DNA from: Enterococcus sp. DIV2402
GTDB lineage: Bacteria > Bacillota > Bacilli > Lactobacillales > Enterococcaceae
Length of the DNA: 64,000 nt
NCBI RefSeq assembly: GCF_017426705.2
Contig: NZ_CP147251.1
Location: forward strand, 1,216,501-1,280,500
Reading direction: 5' to 3'
Below the pieces are notes generated by a model, which saw nothing but the letters and a program-made list of their open reading frames with translations, did no database searches and was not told the DNA's origin. Shown piece by piece: positions 35,325-43,544 of this stretch. The translations under genes were made by a program, and so were the position numbers. How positions within the stretch are numbered: position 1 is the first letter of the stretch; every line of letters begins with the position of its first letter.

Positions 35325-35424
35325 TAATAGCGAATAACTTTCTCGAAAAAAAGAAACTTATGCAATCAAATAGAAAATTAGTGCATCTTCAAAAAAATTG
35401 CCTCCATAGGTAGCTTTTACTTAG

Positions 35425-35476
35425 AAACCGAATTAAAAAATCGTTCAAGCAGAGATTTTTAATTCGGTTTTTTATT
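35425..35476 (+). terminator. Terminator of the mannoside operon
   Basis: Perfect stem AAACCGAATTAAAAA / TTTTTAATTCGGTTT with a 15-base loop and T tail, 100 bases after the last stop. Confidence 0.9.
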
Positions 35477-35609
35477 TTTACCCAAAGACGTTCAGGCATA
35501 AATAAGCTACAGTTAGGTTAAAAATAGTTTTCAATAAAGAATGAATGCTATCATTAGCATGTACATAATAAAATAAACTTAGAGCATCTGAAAAATAGAC
35601 GAAGGAGTA
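35477..35609 (+). other. Intergenic region before the small membrane protein gene
   Basis: AT-rich, with a likely promoter near 35555-35580 and ribosome site GAAGGAG at 35601-35607. Nothing else recognised. Confidence 0.3.
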
Positions 35610-35615
35610 ATGGAT

Positions 35616-35957
35616 ATGATAAAAAAGTTCTTTTATAGAATACTCCAATTATGTTTTATGGTAACACTAGTTGCTGGCGGATTGGATTTGTTAGTAGGAA
35701 AACATGAGGTTTCTTTTTATACGGGTTTTATTGGAATGATTTTTACCCTAGTATTGCTTTCTAGTAAAGAGATTATAGGGAAACTTGGCTTTTGGAAAAT
35801 AGCATGTATGGGTATCTTAGTGCCTTATCTATTAAATAAAGGTCTCAAGTTTTTTAGCTTAGAAGTAATTAAATTAACACCTGTTTATTTTATGCTTTTA
35901 GTATTAATTGAGGGATTAAGCGTACTAGTCATGTTCGCTGTTATTCGAAAAAAATAG
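35616..35957 (+). CDS. Small integral membrane protein, unknown function
   Basis: About 113 aa with four predicted hydrophobic segments (residues about 9-25, 33-50, 60-80, 88-110) and a basic C-terminus (IRKK). No catalytic or ligand motif seen. ATG 35610 is only 2 bases after GAAGGAG; ATG 35616 has an 8-base spacing and is chosen. It stands alone between terminators, and its terminator occurs a second time 5.2 kb downstream. Confidence 0.65.
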   Translation: MIKKFFYRILQLCFMVTLVAGGLDLLVGKHEVSFYTGFIGMIFTLVLLSSKEIIGKLGFWKIACMGILVPYLLNKGLKFFSLEVIKLTPVYFMLLVLIEGLSVLVMFAVIRKK

Positions 35958-36009
35958 ATTGAATCTATCAGACTGTCACCTAACTACTATGAAAGGTGAC
36001 GGTCTTTTT
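35954..36009 (+). repeat. 56-bp direct repeat containing a terminator, copy 1
   Basis: Begins at the stop codon of the small membrane protein gene and contains GACTGTCACCT / AGGTGACGGTC with a T tail. Matches 41220-41275 at 54 of 56 bases. It works as terminator for the membrane-protein gene. Confidence 0.9.
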
Positions 36010-36768
36010 TTAACGTTTTATTTCTTGCTTCATTCGAATAACGTAAGAGTCTAACAAAATTCTAGCAATAACAGAAAGGGGCAATCGGGAACGGACTTCG
36101 TAGTCTGGAAAAAATGAAATTTCAGATTTGAATCCGACCAATACTAATTCGCATAAATGGGATAAGGGACTTTCTTTATTGGTTGTAATCGCGATAGTTC
36201 CAATTTCTTTTTGGTAACAATTTTGTGCAGCATCGACTAATTCTTCTGTTTCACCATTGAGTGAGACAAAGATGACAATATCTGTTTTCTTTAAATGCTT
36301 ACTCATCGTTTTAATAATATTTGGATCCGTATGCAGTTCGCAATATTTATCTGTTAATTGAAATTTGATCTTCATTTCTTCTGCAATTAATTCTGAAAAC
36401 CCTCTAGCAAAAATAATAATCCGTTCAGAGCTTTGGATTTTTTGAATCGCATCTTCAATCACACCGGTATGAATCATATTTAATGTACGAATGACTTCTT
36501 GTTCGTTTTTTAAAATCGAACGTTTAATTTCGCTATCAATTTTTTCGACATTTGCAAAATTAATCGTTGTATTTTGCTCGTCTTTTAAATGATGTTTAAA
36601 TGCCGTAAATCCTTCATAGCCTTTTTTCTTCATCGTACGCACAATCGTGGAAGTGGATACATTTGCCAACTCGCTTAATTTGATGATGGAGAGATTCGGG
36701 ATTTCGTGAATGTTTTTTGTGATGTATTTCCACAGGTAGGCCTCTGTTTCACTAAGTTTAACTTCCAT
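36010..36768 (-). CDS. RpiR-family regulator (HTH plus SIS domain)
   Basis: About 252 aa: N-terminal HTH_6 (LSELANVSTSTIVRTMKKKGYEGFTAFKHHL) and a C-terminal SIS sugar-phosphate isomerase-like domain (IIIFARGFSELIAEEMKIKF, then DIVIFVSLNGETEELVDAA). ATG 36774 touches the AAGGAAG ribosome site; ATG 36768 fits better. It is divergent from the PfkB/PTS/LacD operon, with two GAAAAYATTTYC boxes in between, and is its likely regulator, sensing a sugar phosphate through SIS. Confidence 0.9.
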   Translation of the reverse strand: MEVKLSETEAYLWKYITKNIHEIPNLSIIKLSELANVSTSTIVRTMKKKGYEGFTAFKHHLKDEQNTTINFANVEKIDSEIKRSILKNEQEVIRTLNMIHTGVIEDAIQKIQSSERIIIFARGFSELIAEEMKIKFQLTDKYCELHTDPNIIKTMSKHLKKTDIVIFVSLNGETEELVDAAQNCYQKEIGTIAITTNKESPLSHLCELVLVGFKSEISFFPDYEVRSRLPLSVIARILLDSYVIRMKQEIKR

Positions 36769-36842
36769 TACCATCTTCCTTTCTCTAGGTATCTTTATTT
36801 TAGTTTGTAAAAGTAATTTTTTCTAGGAATCTTCCTCATTTA

Positions 36843-36885
36843 GAAAATATTTCCAAGCTTTTACTAGGATTAAGAAAACATTTTC
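36843..36885 (+). promoter_or_regulatory. Pair of GAAAA-(T/C)-A-TTTTC boxes, candidate RpiR operators
   Basis: GAAAATATTTCC (36843-36854) and GAAAACATTTTC (36874-36885) are near-palindromic copies spaced 31 bases, three helical turns. They overlap the likely promoter region; a -10-like CATAAT lies at about 36899-36904. Inferred from repetition and position. Confidence 0.6.
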
Positions 36886-36931
36886 AATAAAAAAAGCGCC
36901 ATAATGAATATATCGATAGGAGGGAAGCAAG

Positions 36932-37858
36932 TTGTCGAATATCTATACATGTACTTTGAATTTAGCAATTGATTTATTTATTGAAACGGATTCGTTAAAA
37001 CCGTTTGTGGTGAATCGTACGCAAGATGACGATATTCAGGCGAATGGCAAGGGTGTTAATGTGTCACTAGTTTTAAAAATGTTGGGGATTGAAAATACAG
37101 CTTTAGGATTTAAAGCAGGGTTTACAGGACAATATATTGATGATTTTTTAAGAGGAAAAGCGATTGGTACGGAGTTTATTGACGTACCGGGCTTAACTAG
37201 AATCAATGTTTTTACCCAAGTAAATGACACACAAGAGGAATTTAAACTTGTAAACAAAGGTCCTGAAATACCTGAAGAAAGTGTCACTCAATTTTTAGCT
37301 AGAGTTGAGCAATTACAAGCAGGCGACTTTCTTTGTGTCTCAGGAAGTTTACCGCAAGGCGTTGCACCAACGATTTTAATTGAACTTGCCAAACGCTGTC
37401 AGGAACGAGAGGTTTTTTTAATTATTGATAGTAGCTACAATGAAGTGTTGGCATGTTTACCTTATCAGCCCTTTTTATTGAAACCAAATGAAGAAGAGTT
37501 GGCAGCTTGGTTTGGTGTCACCATTGATACAAAAGAAGACTACCTTCATTACGGAAAAAAACTAGTGGCATTGGGCGCTCAAAATGTCTTGCTTTCTCTA
37601 GGCGGAGAAGGAGCATATTTCTTTAGTAAAGACGCTCTTTTATATGGAAATTCACCAAAAGGAAAAGTTGTCAATACAGCTTGTGCGGGCGATACTTTGT
37701 TGGGCACTTTTTTAGCAGGGATTTTAAAAAATGATGAATTGTCAACAACGCTAAAAAAAAGTTTAGCTGCAGGCAGTTCCACAGCGTTCAGAAAAGGTAT
37801 TACGGATTTTTCAGATGTAGAAGAATTAGAAAAACAAATAAAAATTAGTGGGGAATGA
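36932..37858 (+). CDS. PfkB-family hexose-phosphate kinase (1-phosphofructokinase/tagatose-phosphate kinase type)
   Basis: 308 aa. NLAIDLFIETD and ANGKGVNVSLVLKMLG near the N-terminus, and the ATP/catalytic motif NTACAGDTLLGTFLAG near residue 250 with the catalytic Asp, are standard for FruK/LacC. TTG 36932 follows AGGAGGG. Because the transporter is fructose-family and the last gene is a tagatose-bisphosphate aldolase, it more likely phosphorylates a tagatose (or fructose) 1-phosphate to the 1,6-bisphosphate than the 6-phosphate. Which ketose is not visible from sequence. Confidence 0.88.
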   Translation: MSNIYTCTLNLAIDLFIETDSLKPFVVNRTQDDDIQANGKGVNVSLVLKMLGIENTALGFKAGFTGQYIDDFLRGKAIGTEFIDVPGLTRINVFTQVNDTQEEFKLVNKGPEIPEESVTQFLARVEQLQAGDFLCVSGSLPQGVAPTILIELAKRCQEREVFLIIDSSYNEVLACLPYQPFLLKPNEEELAAWFGVTIDTKEDYLHYGKKLVALGAQNVLLSLGGEGAYFFSKDALLYGNSPKGKVVNTACAGDTLLGTFLAGILKNDELSTTLKKSLAAGSSTAFRKGITDFSDVEELEKQIKISGE

Positions 37859-37865
37859 AGTAGAG

Positions 37866-39266
37866 ATGGCAAACTATCAAATTATTGCAGCGACAGGTTG
37901 TCCGACAGGTATTGCACACACGTACATGGCACAAGAAGCATTAGAACAAGCCGCAAAACGTAAAAATGTGTCCATTAAAGTTGAAACTCATGGTCAAATT
38001 GGAATTGAAAATGAGCTAACTCCGCAAGATATTGCAGAAGCAGATGTAGTAATTATTGCGGCAGACAAAGATGTTCATCCAGAACGTTTTGCTGGCAAAC
38101 GCATTATTGATGTTTCTGTTAGTGCGGGCATTAAAGAAGCTGATCGCTTGATTGAAGATGCCTTGGCTGGTAAAGGGAAAGTTCTGGTTTCAGACACAGA
38201 CAAAAAAGAGCAACAAGTAGAAGACAGCAGTTCAGGTATGAGCATTGGCAGAAGTATTTATAAGAATTTGATGAATGGTGTGTCGCATATGTTGCCGTTT
38301 GTCGTAGCAGGTGGTGTACTGATCGCTATTTCATTTGCCATCTGGGGAGTCTATTCATTTGACCCGTCAAGTGATCAATACAATCCAACAGCAGCAATGC
38401 TAAAAAGTGTCGGTGACGCATCAATGGGAATGATGGTTCCAGTGTTATCTGCTTATATTGCAGAAGGCATTGCGAAACGTCCAGGTTTGGTCGTTGGGTT
38501 CGTGGGTGGTTTAGTAGCGATGGCTGGTGGTACCGGATTTTTAGGTGGGATTTTGTCTGGTTTCCTTGGCGGGTATTTAGTGGTTGCCTTGCAAAAAGGA
38601 TTGAAATTTTTACCGAAATCATTGGATGGTTTAAAAGCTATTTTCTTATATCCAGTAATTGGCGTTGGAATTATTGGTGTGATTATGTCTTTATTGGCGG
38701 ATCCAATGAATGCAGTGAATCAAGGAATGATGGACTTTTTAGCAAGTTTTGAGAACTCGAATCCTTTAATTTTGGGATTAATTGTAGGCTGTATGTGTGC
38801 CTTTGATATGGGTGGTCCGATTAATAAGGCTGCTTATGTAACAGGAACAGCTTTATTAGCACAAGGGAATACCACCTTTATGGCGGGTGTTTCAGCTGCT
38901 TGTATTGCTCCACCGTTAATTACGGGGTTTGCGACATTATTCTTTGGTAAATATTTTGAAGCAAATGAACGCAATGCGGGGCTCGTGAACTTTATTTTAG
39001 GTTCAACGCACATTACAGAAGGAGCGATTCCCTTTGCAGCGAAGGATCCTGTCCGTGTTTTACCCATTATGATGATTGGTTCGTCAATTGCAGCAATTTT
39101 AACGTATATGTTTGGCGTTCAAGTACCTGCTCCTCATGGTGGATTTTTAGTATTACCAGTTGTGACAGGTAAATGGCAATGGGTAGTAGCCATTTTAGTG
39201 GGTTCAATTATCGGTGGCTTATTATTAGGACTATTACAAAAAAATCGCGTAAAAAAAGCAGCGTAA
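37866..39266 (+). CDS. PTS fructose-family EIIBC component
   Basis: 466 aa. EIIB domain at residues 1-100 with phospho-Cys in IIAATGCPTGIAHTYMAQEAL. EIIC follows from about 135, with about ten hydrophobic segments and the HITEGAIPFAAKDPVRV signature. The EIIA is a separate downstream gene. A GTG at 37848 overlaps the kinase end; ATG 37866 begins exactly at the EIIB start (MANYQIIAATGC) and is preferred although its ribosome site is weak, suggesting coupling with the kinase. Confidence 0.92.
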   Translation: MANYQIIAATGCPTGIAHTYMAQEALEQAAKRKNVSIKVETHGQIGIENELTPQDIAEADVVIIAADKDVHPERFAGKRIIDVSVSAGIKEADRLIEDALAGKGKVLVSDTDKKEQQVEDSSSGMSIGRSIYKNLMNGVSHMLPFVVAGGVLIAISFAIWGVYSFDPSSDQYNPTAAMLKSVGDASMGMMVPVLSAYIAEGIAKRPGLVVGFVGGLVAMAGGTGFLGGILSGFLGGYLVVALQKGLKFLPKSLDGLKAIFLYPVIGVGIIGVIMSLLADPMNAVNQGMMDFLASFENSNPLILGLIVGCMCAFDMGGPINKAAYVTGTALLAQGNTTFMAGVSAACIAPPLITGFATLFFGKYFEANERNAGLVNFILGSTHITEGAIPFAAKDPVRVLPIMMIGSSIAAILTYMFGVQVPAPHGGFLVLPVVTGKWQWVVAILVGSIIGGLLLGLLQKNRVKKAA

Positions 39267-39278
39267 AGGAGCAAAAAA

Positions 39279-39725
39279 ATGGTCAACGAAGAATTAATTT
39301 TTATTGATTTAGATTTAACAACACAAGCAGATGTTTTTGATTTTTTATCAGAAACAACAGTCGCTAGACAGATTGCGACAAACAAAAAAGATGTACAGTC
39401 AGCTTTAAAAAAACGAGAAGAAGAAGGCACGACGGGAATGATGGATGGGTTTGCTATTCCGCATGCCAAAAGTGATGCTATTACGAAACCAGCGATTCTT
39501 GTGATTAAACTAAAACAAGGAATTGAATGGGATAGTATGGATGGTCAACCAACGCAATATATTATTGCGATGTTCATCCCAACTGCTGAAAGTGGTTCAA
39601 CGCATCTAAAAGTTCTTTCGCAAGTCGCAAGAATGTTGATGAAATCAGATTTTAAAGAGGAATTTGTCGCAACCGATTCACCAGTAGCATTAGCAACACT
39701 TATTTCAGAAAAATTGGAGGCATAA
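39279..39725 (+). CDS. PTS fructose-family EIIA component
   Basis: 148 aa. The phospho-His is in [15 protein letters not shown] near residue 65. Flanking [32 protein letters not shown] fits the EIIA-Fru/Mtl fold. AAAGGAGC lies 9 bases before ATG; 12 bases after EIIBC. Confidence 0.92.
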   Translation: MVNEELIFIDLDLTTQADVFDFLSETTVARQIATNKKDVQSALKKREEEGTTGMMDGFAIPHAKSDAITKPAILVIKLKQGIEWDSMDGQPTQYIIAMFIPTAESGSTHLKVLSQVARMLMKSDFKEEFVATDSPVALATLISEKLEA

Positions 39726-39729
39726 TCAA

Positions 39730-40737
39730 ATGAAAAAAATTAGTGTTAATCAGTTACAAAAATTAAAAAATACAAGTAATCAAGCAGGAATCATCGGTGC
39801 GTTAGCGATTGATCAACGTGGTGCATTGAAAAAAATGATTAACAACTACAAAGAAGCAACAGATAAAGATATTGAAGACTTCAAAAAATTGGTTTCAGAA
39901 GAATTAACGCCTTATGCAACATCCATCTTGCTAGACCCCGAATACGGATTACCAGCGGCCAGCTCACGTTCAGATAATGCAGGGTTACTATTAGCATATG
40001 AAAAAACAGGCTATGATGCATCAACACCAGGTCGTTTGCCAGATTCTTTGAATATTTGGTCAGTCAAACGTCTAAAAGAAGCTGGTGCAGACGCATGTAA
40101 ATTCTTATTGTATTACGATGTTGATGAGAGTGATGAAATCAACGATCAAAAGAAAGCGTATATGGAACGAATCGGTTCAGAATGCGTGGCCGAAGAATTA
40201 CCGTTCTTTTTAGAATTGGTTTCGTATGATGCAACTATTGCAGATACTAGTTCAAAAGAATACGCTCAAGTAAAACCACACAAAGTGAATGAAATGATGA
40301 AAGAATTTTCTAAGCCACGTTACAATGTAGACGTCTTAAAAATGGAAGTCCCTGTGAACATGAATTATGTTGAAGGGTATGGCGAAGAAGTGGTTTATTC
40401 TCGAGAAGAAGCCTTAAACTATTTCAAAGAACAAAGCCAAGCAACGGATTTACCATTTATTTTTCTAAGTGCAGGCGTTAGTGCGGAACTATTCCAAGAA
40501 ACTCTACGTTTTGCTAAAGAAGCAGGTTCGACATTTAATGGTGTACTATGTGGTCGTGCAACCTGGGCAAATGGCGTAGAACCTTTTGTAACAGCAGGAG
40601 AAGAAGCAGCACGTCAATGGTTGCAAACACAAGGACGCAAAAACATTGAAGAGTTGAACGCTGTCTTAGCAGAAACTGCCAGCTCTTGGCACACTAAAAT
40701 TCAAGTCAAAGAAGCCGATACACCAAGATTTTCTTAA
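39730..40737 (+). CDS. lacD: Tagatose-1,6-bisphosphate aldolase
   Basis: 335 aa, LacD-type class I aldolase that cleaves tagatose-1,6-bisphosphate to glyceraldehyde-3-P and dihydroxyacetone-[34 protein letters not shown] and the Schiff-base lysine in [11 protein letters not shown] are visible, and [10 protein letters not shown] is near the end. GGAGGCATAATCAA precedes ATG. It makes this operon a tagatose-type rather than simple fructose pathway, although LacD also accepts other bisphosphates. Confidence 0.93.
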   Translation: MKKISVNQLQKLKNTSNQAGIIGALAIDQRGALKKMINNYKEATDKDIEDFKKLVSEELTPYATSILLDPEYGLPAASSRSDNAGLLLAYEKTGYDASTPGRLPDSLNIWSVKRLKEAGADACKFLLYYDVDESDEINDQKKAYMERIGSECVAEELPFFLELVSYDATIADTSSKEYAQVKPHKVNEMMKEFSKPRYNVDVLKMEVPVNMNYVEGYGEEVVYSREEALNYFKEQSQATDLPFIFLSAGVSAELFQETLRFAKEAGSTFNGVLCGRATWANGVEPFVTAGEEAARQWLQTQGRKNIEELNAVLAETASSWHTKIQVKEADTPRFS

Positions 40738-40768
40738 AAAAAAGCGACTTTTTAGTCGCTTTTTTCGT
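40738..40768 (+). terminator. Terminator after lacD
   Basis: AAAAAGCGACT / AGTCGCTTTTTT with a T-rich loop, immediately after the lacD stop. Confidence 0.9.
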
Positions 40769-40834
40769 GTTTTTCAAACATAAGCTAGTCTATAGTTATA
40801 TTTGAAAAGCATAGTCAAGCGAGAGTGTGATTAC

Positions 40835-41041
40835 TTGTATCAGCAAAAAAATTTCGTTCTGAGAATCAAAGAGTAGTTCTAAAAATATTCATTGTCCTAT
40901 TGACGAGAGGTCCACTGTTTGGAGCTTAACACTGGGAAGTTGTTTTATTTATCTAAACCTGCAATCTTACGCTGTTTGCAGGTTGATTCTTCTGCAACAT
41001 ATTTTAAGACAGTCCAAAATTATTTGCGGGAATTTTTTTGA
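40835..41041 (+). pseudogene. Possible decayed N-terminus of an Mga/PRD-type regulator
   Basis: Read over three frames, the segment gives YQQKNFVLRIKE, then VVLKIFIVLLTR, then LSKPAILRCLQVDSSATYFKTVQNYLREFF before a stop. Order and spacing are like the first helices and HTH of Mga-type regulators, but at least two frameshifts are needed. Tentative. Confidence 0.25.
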
Positions 41042-41219
41042 AAATTTTGTATAATTTTTTTCTAGCCATTTGATTTTACCTCTAATTCTTTCTTACTATA
41101 TACACTATATTCTGGGAAATAGGTTCGAAAAATATCTGTATCGATAATACAAATATTATCTAGCATTTTAGTTGAAGAGGTAGTAACTAAGATGAGATGA
41201 AGAAAGATAAAAATAGTTT

Positions 41220-41275
41220 ATAGATTGAATCTCTCAGACTGTCACCTAACTACTATGAACGGTGACGGTCTTTTT
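41220..41275 (+). repeat. 56-bp direct repeat containing a terminator, copy 2
   Basis: 54 of 56 bases equal to 35954-36009, same orientation, but no gene ends here. The hairpin GACTGTCACC / GGTGACGGTC with T5 is intact. Confidence 0.9.
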
Positions 41276-41428
41276 GTATTCATTTGTTGTGTTTCCTCTT
41301 ATATTTTGGGTGTTAATACATTTTTCCCATAGTTAGTAATTGTAGCGGGTCAATTATTATGGGAAGACGGTTATCATGTTGTTAACTGATACGCTAAGGA
41401 GATAGCTTTTTAAGTTTTTGCACCAACT

Positions 41429-41475
41429 TTTTCCACTTTACTAGTGGAAAAGAATGATTTCATTGTGTAATGAAA
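41429..41475 (+). promoter_or_regulatory. Two inverted repeats before the cellobiose-type PTS operon
   Basis: TTTTCCACT / AGTGGAAAA (41429-41451, 5-base spacer) and TTTCATT-GTGT-AATGAAA (41458-41475), followed by a -10-like TATACT at 41482-41487. Position fits binding by the LicR-like activator encoded at the end of the operon. No T run, so not a terminator. Confidence 0.55.
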
Positions 41476-41518
41476 CCGTTTTATACTAAGCGTGTAAGAA
41501 AGATAAGGAGTTGAATTT

Positions 41519-41851
41519 ATGGAGAATAAAATTAATACAGAGTTGGACTCGATGGCAATCATTTTACATGCGGGGAATGCGAAGAGCTCTGCTTTTGAAG
41601 CGATGATTGCAGTTAAATCTGGTGATAGCTTAACATATGAAGCAAAGTACCAAGAAGCTCGCGAAGAAATTATTTTAGCAAAAAAAGCCCATGCGGAACT
41701 TTTACGGAAATTATCTGCAGCTGAACGTATGGAAAATATTGATTTGTTACTGGTACATGCAGAGGGGCATCTATCCTCAACAGATATTGCTATTGAATTG
41801 ATTGGTGATATTGGTGAACTATATAAATGGAAGGAGAGTTTTAATGGATAA
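41519..41851 (+). CDS. PTS lactose/cellobiose family IIA component
   Basis: 110 aa, all-helical EIIA-Lac type. The phospho-His is in LLLVHAEGHLSSTDIA, and the N-terminal MAIILHAGNAKSSAFEAM is conserved. ATAAGGAG precedes the ATG. It overlaps the GH1 start by eight bases. Confidence 0.92.
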   Translation: MENKINTELDSMAIILHAGNAKSSAFEAMIAVKSGDSLTYEAKYQEAREEIILAKKAHAELLRKLSAAERMENIDLLLVHAEGHLSSTDIAIELIGDIGELYKWKESFNG

Positions 41852-43244
41852 GAATTTTTTATGGGGTGGGGCTACAGCTTCTTACCAATGTGAAGGTGCT
41901 TGGGATATTGATGATAAACAGCCTTCAATGTGGGATTGCTATTTACATGAAAACAATTTAGAAAATGGTGATGTAGCAAGTGATTATTACCATCGTTATG
42001 AAGAAGATATCAGAATGATGGCAGAAGGCGGACAAAATACTTATCGCTTCTCTCTATCGTGGCCAAGAATTATTAAGGATAAAGAAGGAACCGTCAATTT
42101 AAAAGGAATTGATTTTTATCATCGTATTTTAGATACGTGTAAAAAATATGGGATTGAACCATTTGTAACCATTTATCATTGGGATCTGCCACAGTATTGG
42201 GAATTAGAAGGTGGTTGGTTAAATAAAGAAACGTGTTACGCGTTTGAACAGTTTGCTAAAGTTTGTTTTGAACATTTTGGTGATAAAGTTAGCTATTGGA
42301 CTACTTTTAATGAACCAAAATGGTTTATTGTAAATGGCTATTTTATTGGTAATTATCCTCCAGGTTTACAAGATGTTCAAAAAACGATGTATGGTGCTTA
42401 TCACGTCATGTATGCAAGTGCTTTAGCAGTACGAGCTTTTAGAGTGGGAAATTATCAAGGCGAAATTGGGATCGTTCATAGTTATACACCCGTAAATGGC
42501 GTGGATAATACGATTGAAACGAAAATTGCGATGCGTTATGCTGATAATTATTGCAATAATTGGATTTTAGATACGGCGGCGTTAGGAGAATTTCCAATCG
42601 ATTTGATTGCTAGATTGTCAGAAAAATATGACGTGTCTTTTATGAAAGCAGAAGATTTAGCGGTTATCAAAAACTATACCGTCGATTTTATTGGACTAAA
42701 TTATTATGCACGTACGTTAGTAAAGCCTTATACAGAAGGAGAAACGCAACTTGTATTCAATCATTCGGGTAAAAAAGGTCAAAGTAAAGTGATTATTAAG
42801 GATTGGTTTGAGCAAGTCAAAGATCCAAATAGTGAATATACAGCATGGGATACAGAAATTTACCCGAAAGGCTTGCAAGATGGGTTAATTGAAGCATGGG
42901 AAAGATATGAATTACCAATTTTTGTTACTGAAAATGGCGTAGGTGTTCGAGAAGATGTCACGGTAGACTGTGTACAAGACGATTATCGAATCGAATTTAT
43001 GAACGATCATATTAATGCAATCATGAATGCAATGGATAAAGGTGTAGATATTCGAGGGTATTATGCCTGGGCATCTTTTGACTTATATTCATGGAAAAAT
43101 GGTGTTGAAAAACGTTATGGCTTAGTAGCCGTTGATTTTGGAAATGAACAAATCAGAAAACCCAAAGCATCTTATTATTGGTTCAAAGAGATGATTGAAA
43201 GTAATGCAAAAATAATCAAACGTAGAAAATTTGAAAAGGAATGA
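41844..43244 (+). CDS. GH1 6-phospho-beta-glucosidase
   Basis: 466 aa. WGGATASYQCEGAW at the start, acid/base in TTFNEPKW, nucleophile in IFVTENGVG, and the C-terminal WASFDLYSWKNGVEKRYGLVAVD. The Lys after the Tyr in KRYGLVAVDF agrees with phospho-glycoside specificity. ATG 41844 follows AAGGAGAG within the IIA end; a longer frame from 41802 would overlap IIA further. It hydrolyses the phosphorylated disaccharide delivered by the operon's PTS. Confidence 0.92.
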   Translation: MDKNFLWGGATASYQCEGAWDIDDKQPSMWDCYLHENNLENGDVASDYYHRYEEDIRMMAEGGQNTYRFSLSWPRIIKDKEGTVNLKGIDFYHRILDTCKKYGIEPFVTIYHWDLPQYWELEGGWLNKETCYAFEQFAKVCFEHFGDKVSYWTTFNEPKWFIVNGYFIGNYPPGLQDVQKTMYGAYHVMYASALAVRAFRVGNYQGEIGIVHSYTPVNGVDNTIETKIAMRYADNYCNNWILDTAALGEFPIDLIARLSEKYDVSFMKAEDLAVIKNYTVDFIGLNYYARTLVKPYTEGETQLVFNHSGKKGQSKVIIKDWFEQVKDPNSEYTAWDTEIYPKGLQDGLIEAWERYELPIFVTENGVGVREDVTVDCVQDDYRIEFMNDHINAIMNAMDKGVDIRGYYAWASFDLYSWKNGVEKRYGLVAVDFGNEQIRKPKASYYWFKEMIESNAKIIKRRKFEKE

Positions 43245-43249
43245 GTACA

Positions 43250-43540
43250 ATGAAAAAAGTTATTTTAATTTGTAATGCAGGAATGTCTACTGGAATGTTG
43301 GCAAAAAAAATTGAAGCAGCTTCAAATAATTCTCTAGAGGTTAAAGCTTACAGTGAATCAGAATACAAAGATTATTTAGAAGGCGCAGATCTTGTTTTAA
43401 TTGGACCTCAAATTCGTTTTTTACTGCCTCAAATAACCGCAAGTGTCAGTGTACCTGTTGAAGCAATTTCTCCTATGAAATATGGAATCATGGATGGAAA
43501 AGGTGTTTACGAAGATATTATCAAAATAATTGGAGGATAA
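43250..43540 (+). CDS. PTS lactose/cellobiose family IIB component
   Basis: About 96 aa; phospho-Cys in KKVILICNAGMSTGMLAKKI near residue 8. GADLVLIGPQIRFLLPQI is typical of cellobiose IIB. ATG 43241 overlaps the GH1 stop (ATGA), but AAAAGGA is 9 bases from ATG 43250, which starts at the fold; 43250 is chosen. Confidence 0.9.
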   Translation: MKKVILICNAGMSTGMLAKKIEAASNNSLEVKAYSESEYKDYLEGADLVLIGPQIRFLLPQITASVSVPVEAISPMKYGIMDGKGVYEDIIKIIGG

Positions 43541-43544
43541 CTAT

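Larger units (their letters stand above)
40769..41518. other. 750-bp non-coding region with remnants and regulatory palindromes
   Basis: No intact gene. Contains a decayed HTH-like frame (40835-41041), the second copy of the 56-bp terminator repeat (41220-41275), and two inverted repeats before the cellobiose-type operon. About 180 bases at 41042-41219 hold nothing recognised. Confidence 0.55.

Noticed and set aside
41468..41485. Possible CcpA cre site before the cellobiose-type operon
   Set aside because: ATGAAACCGTTTTA matches only part of the cre consensus and fails at the final CA.
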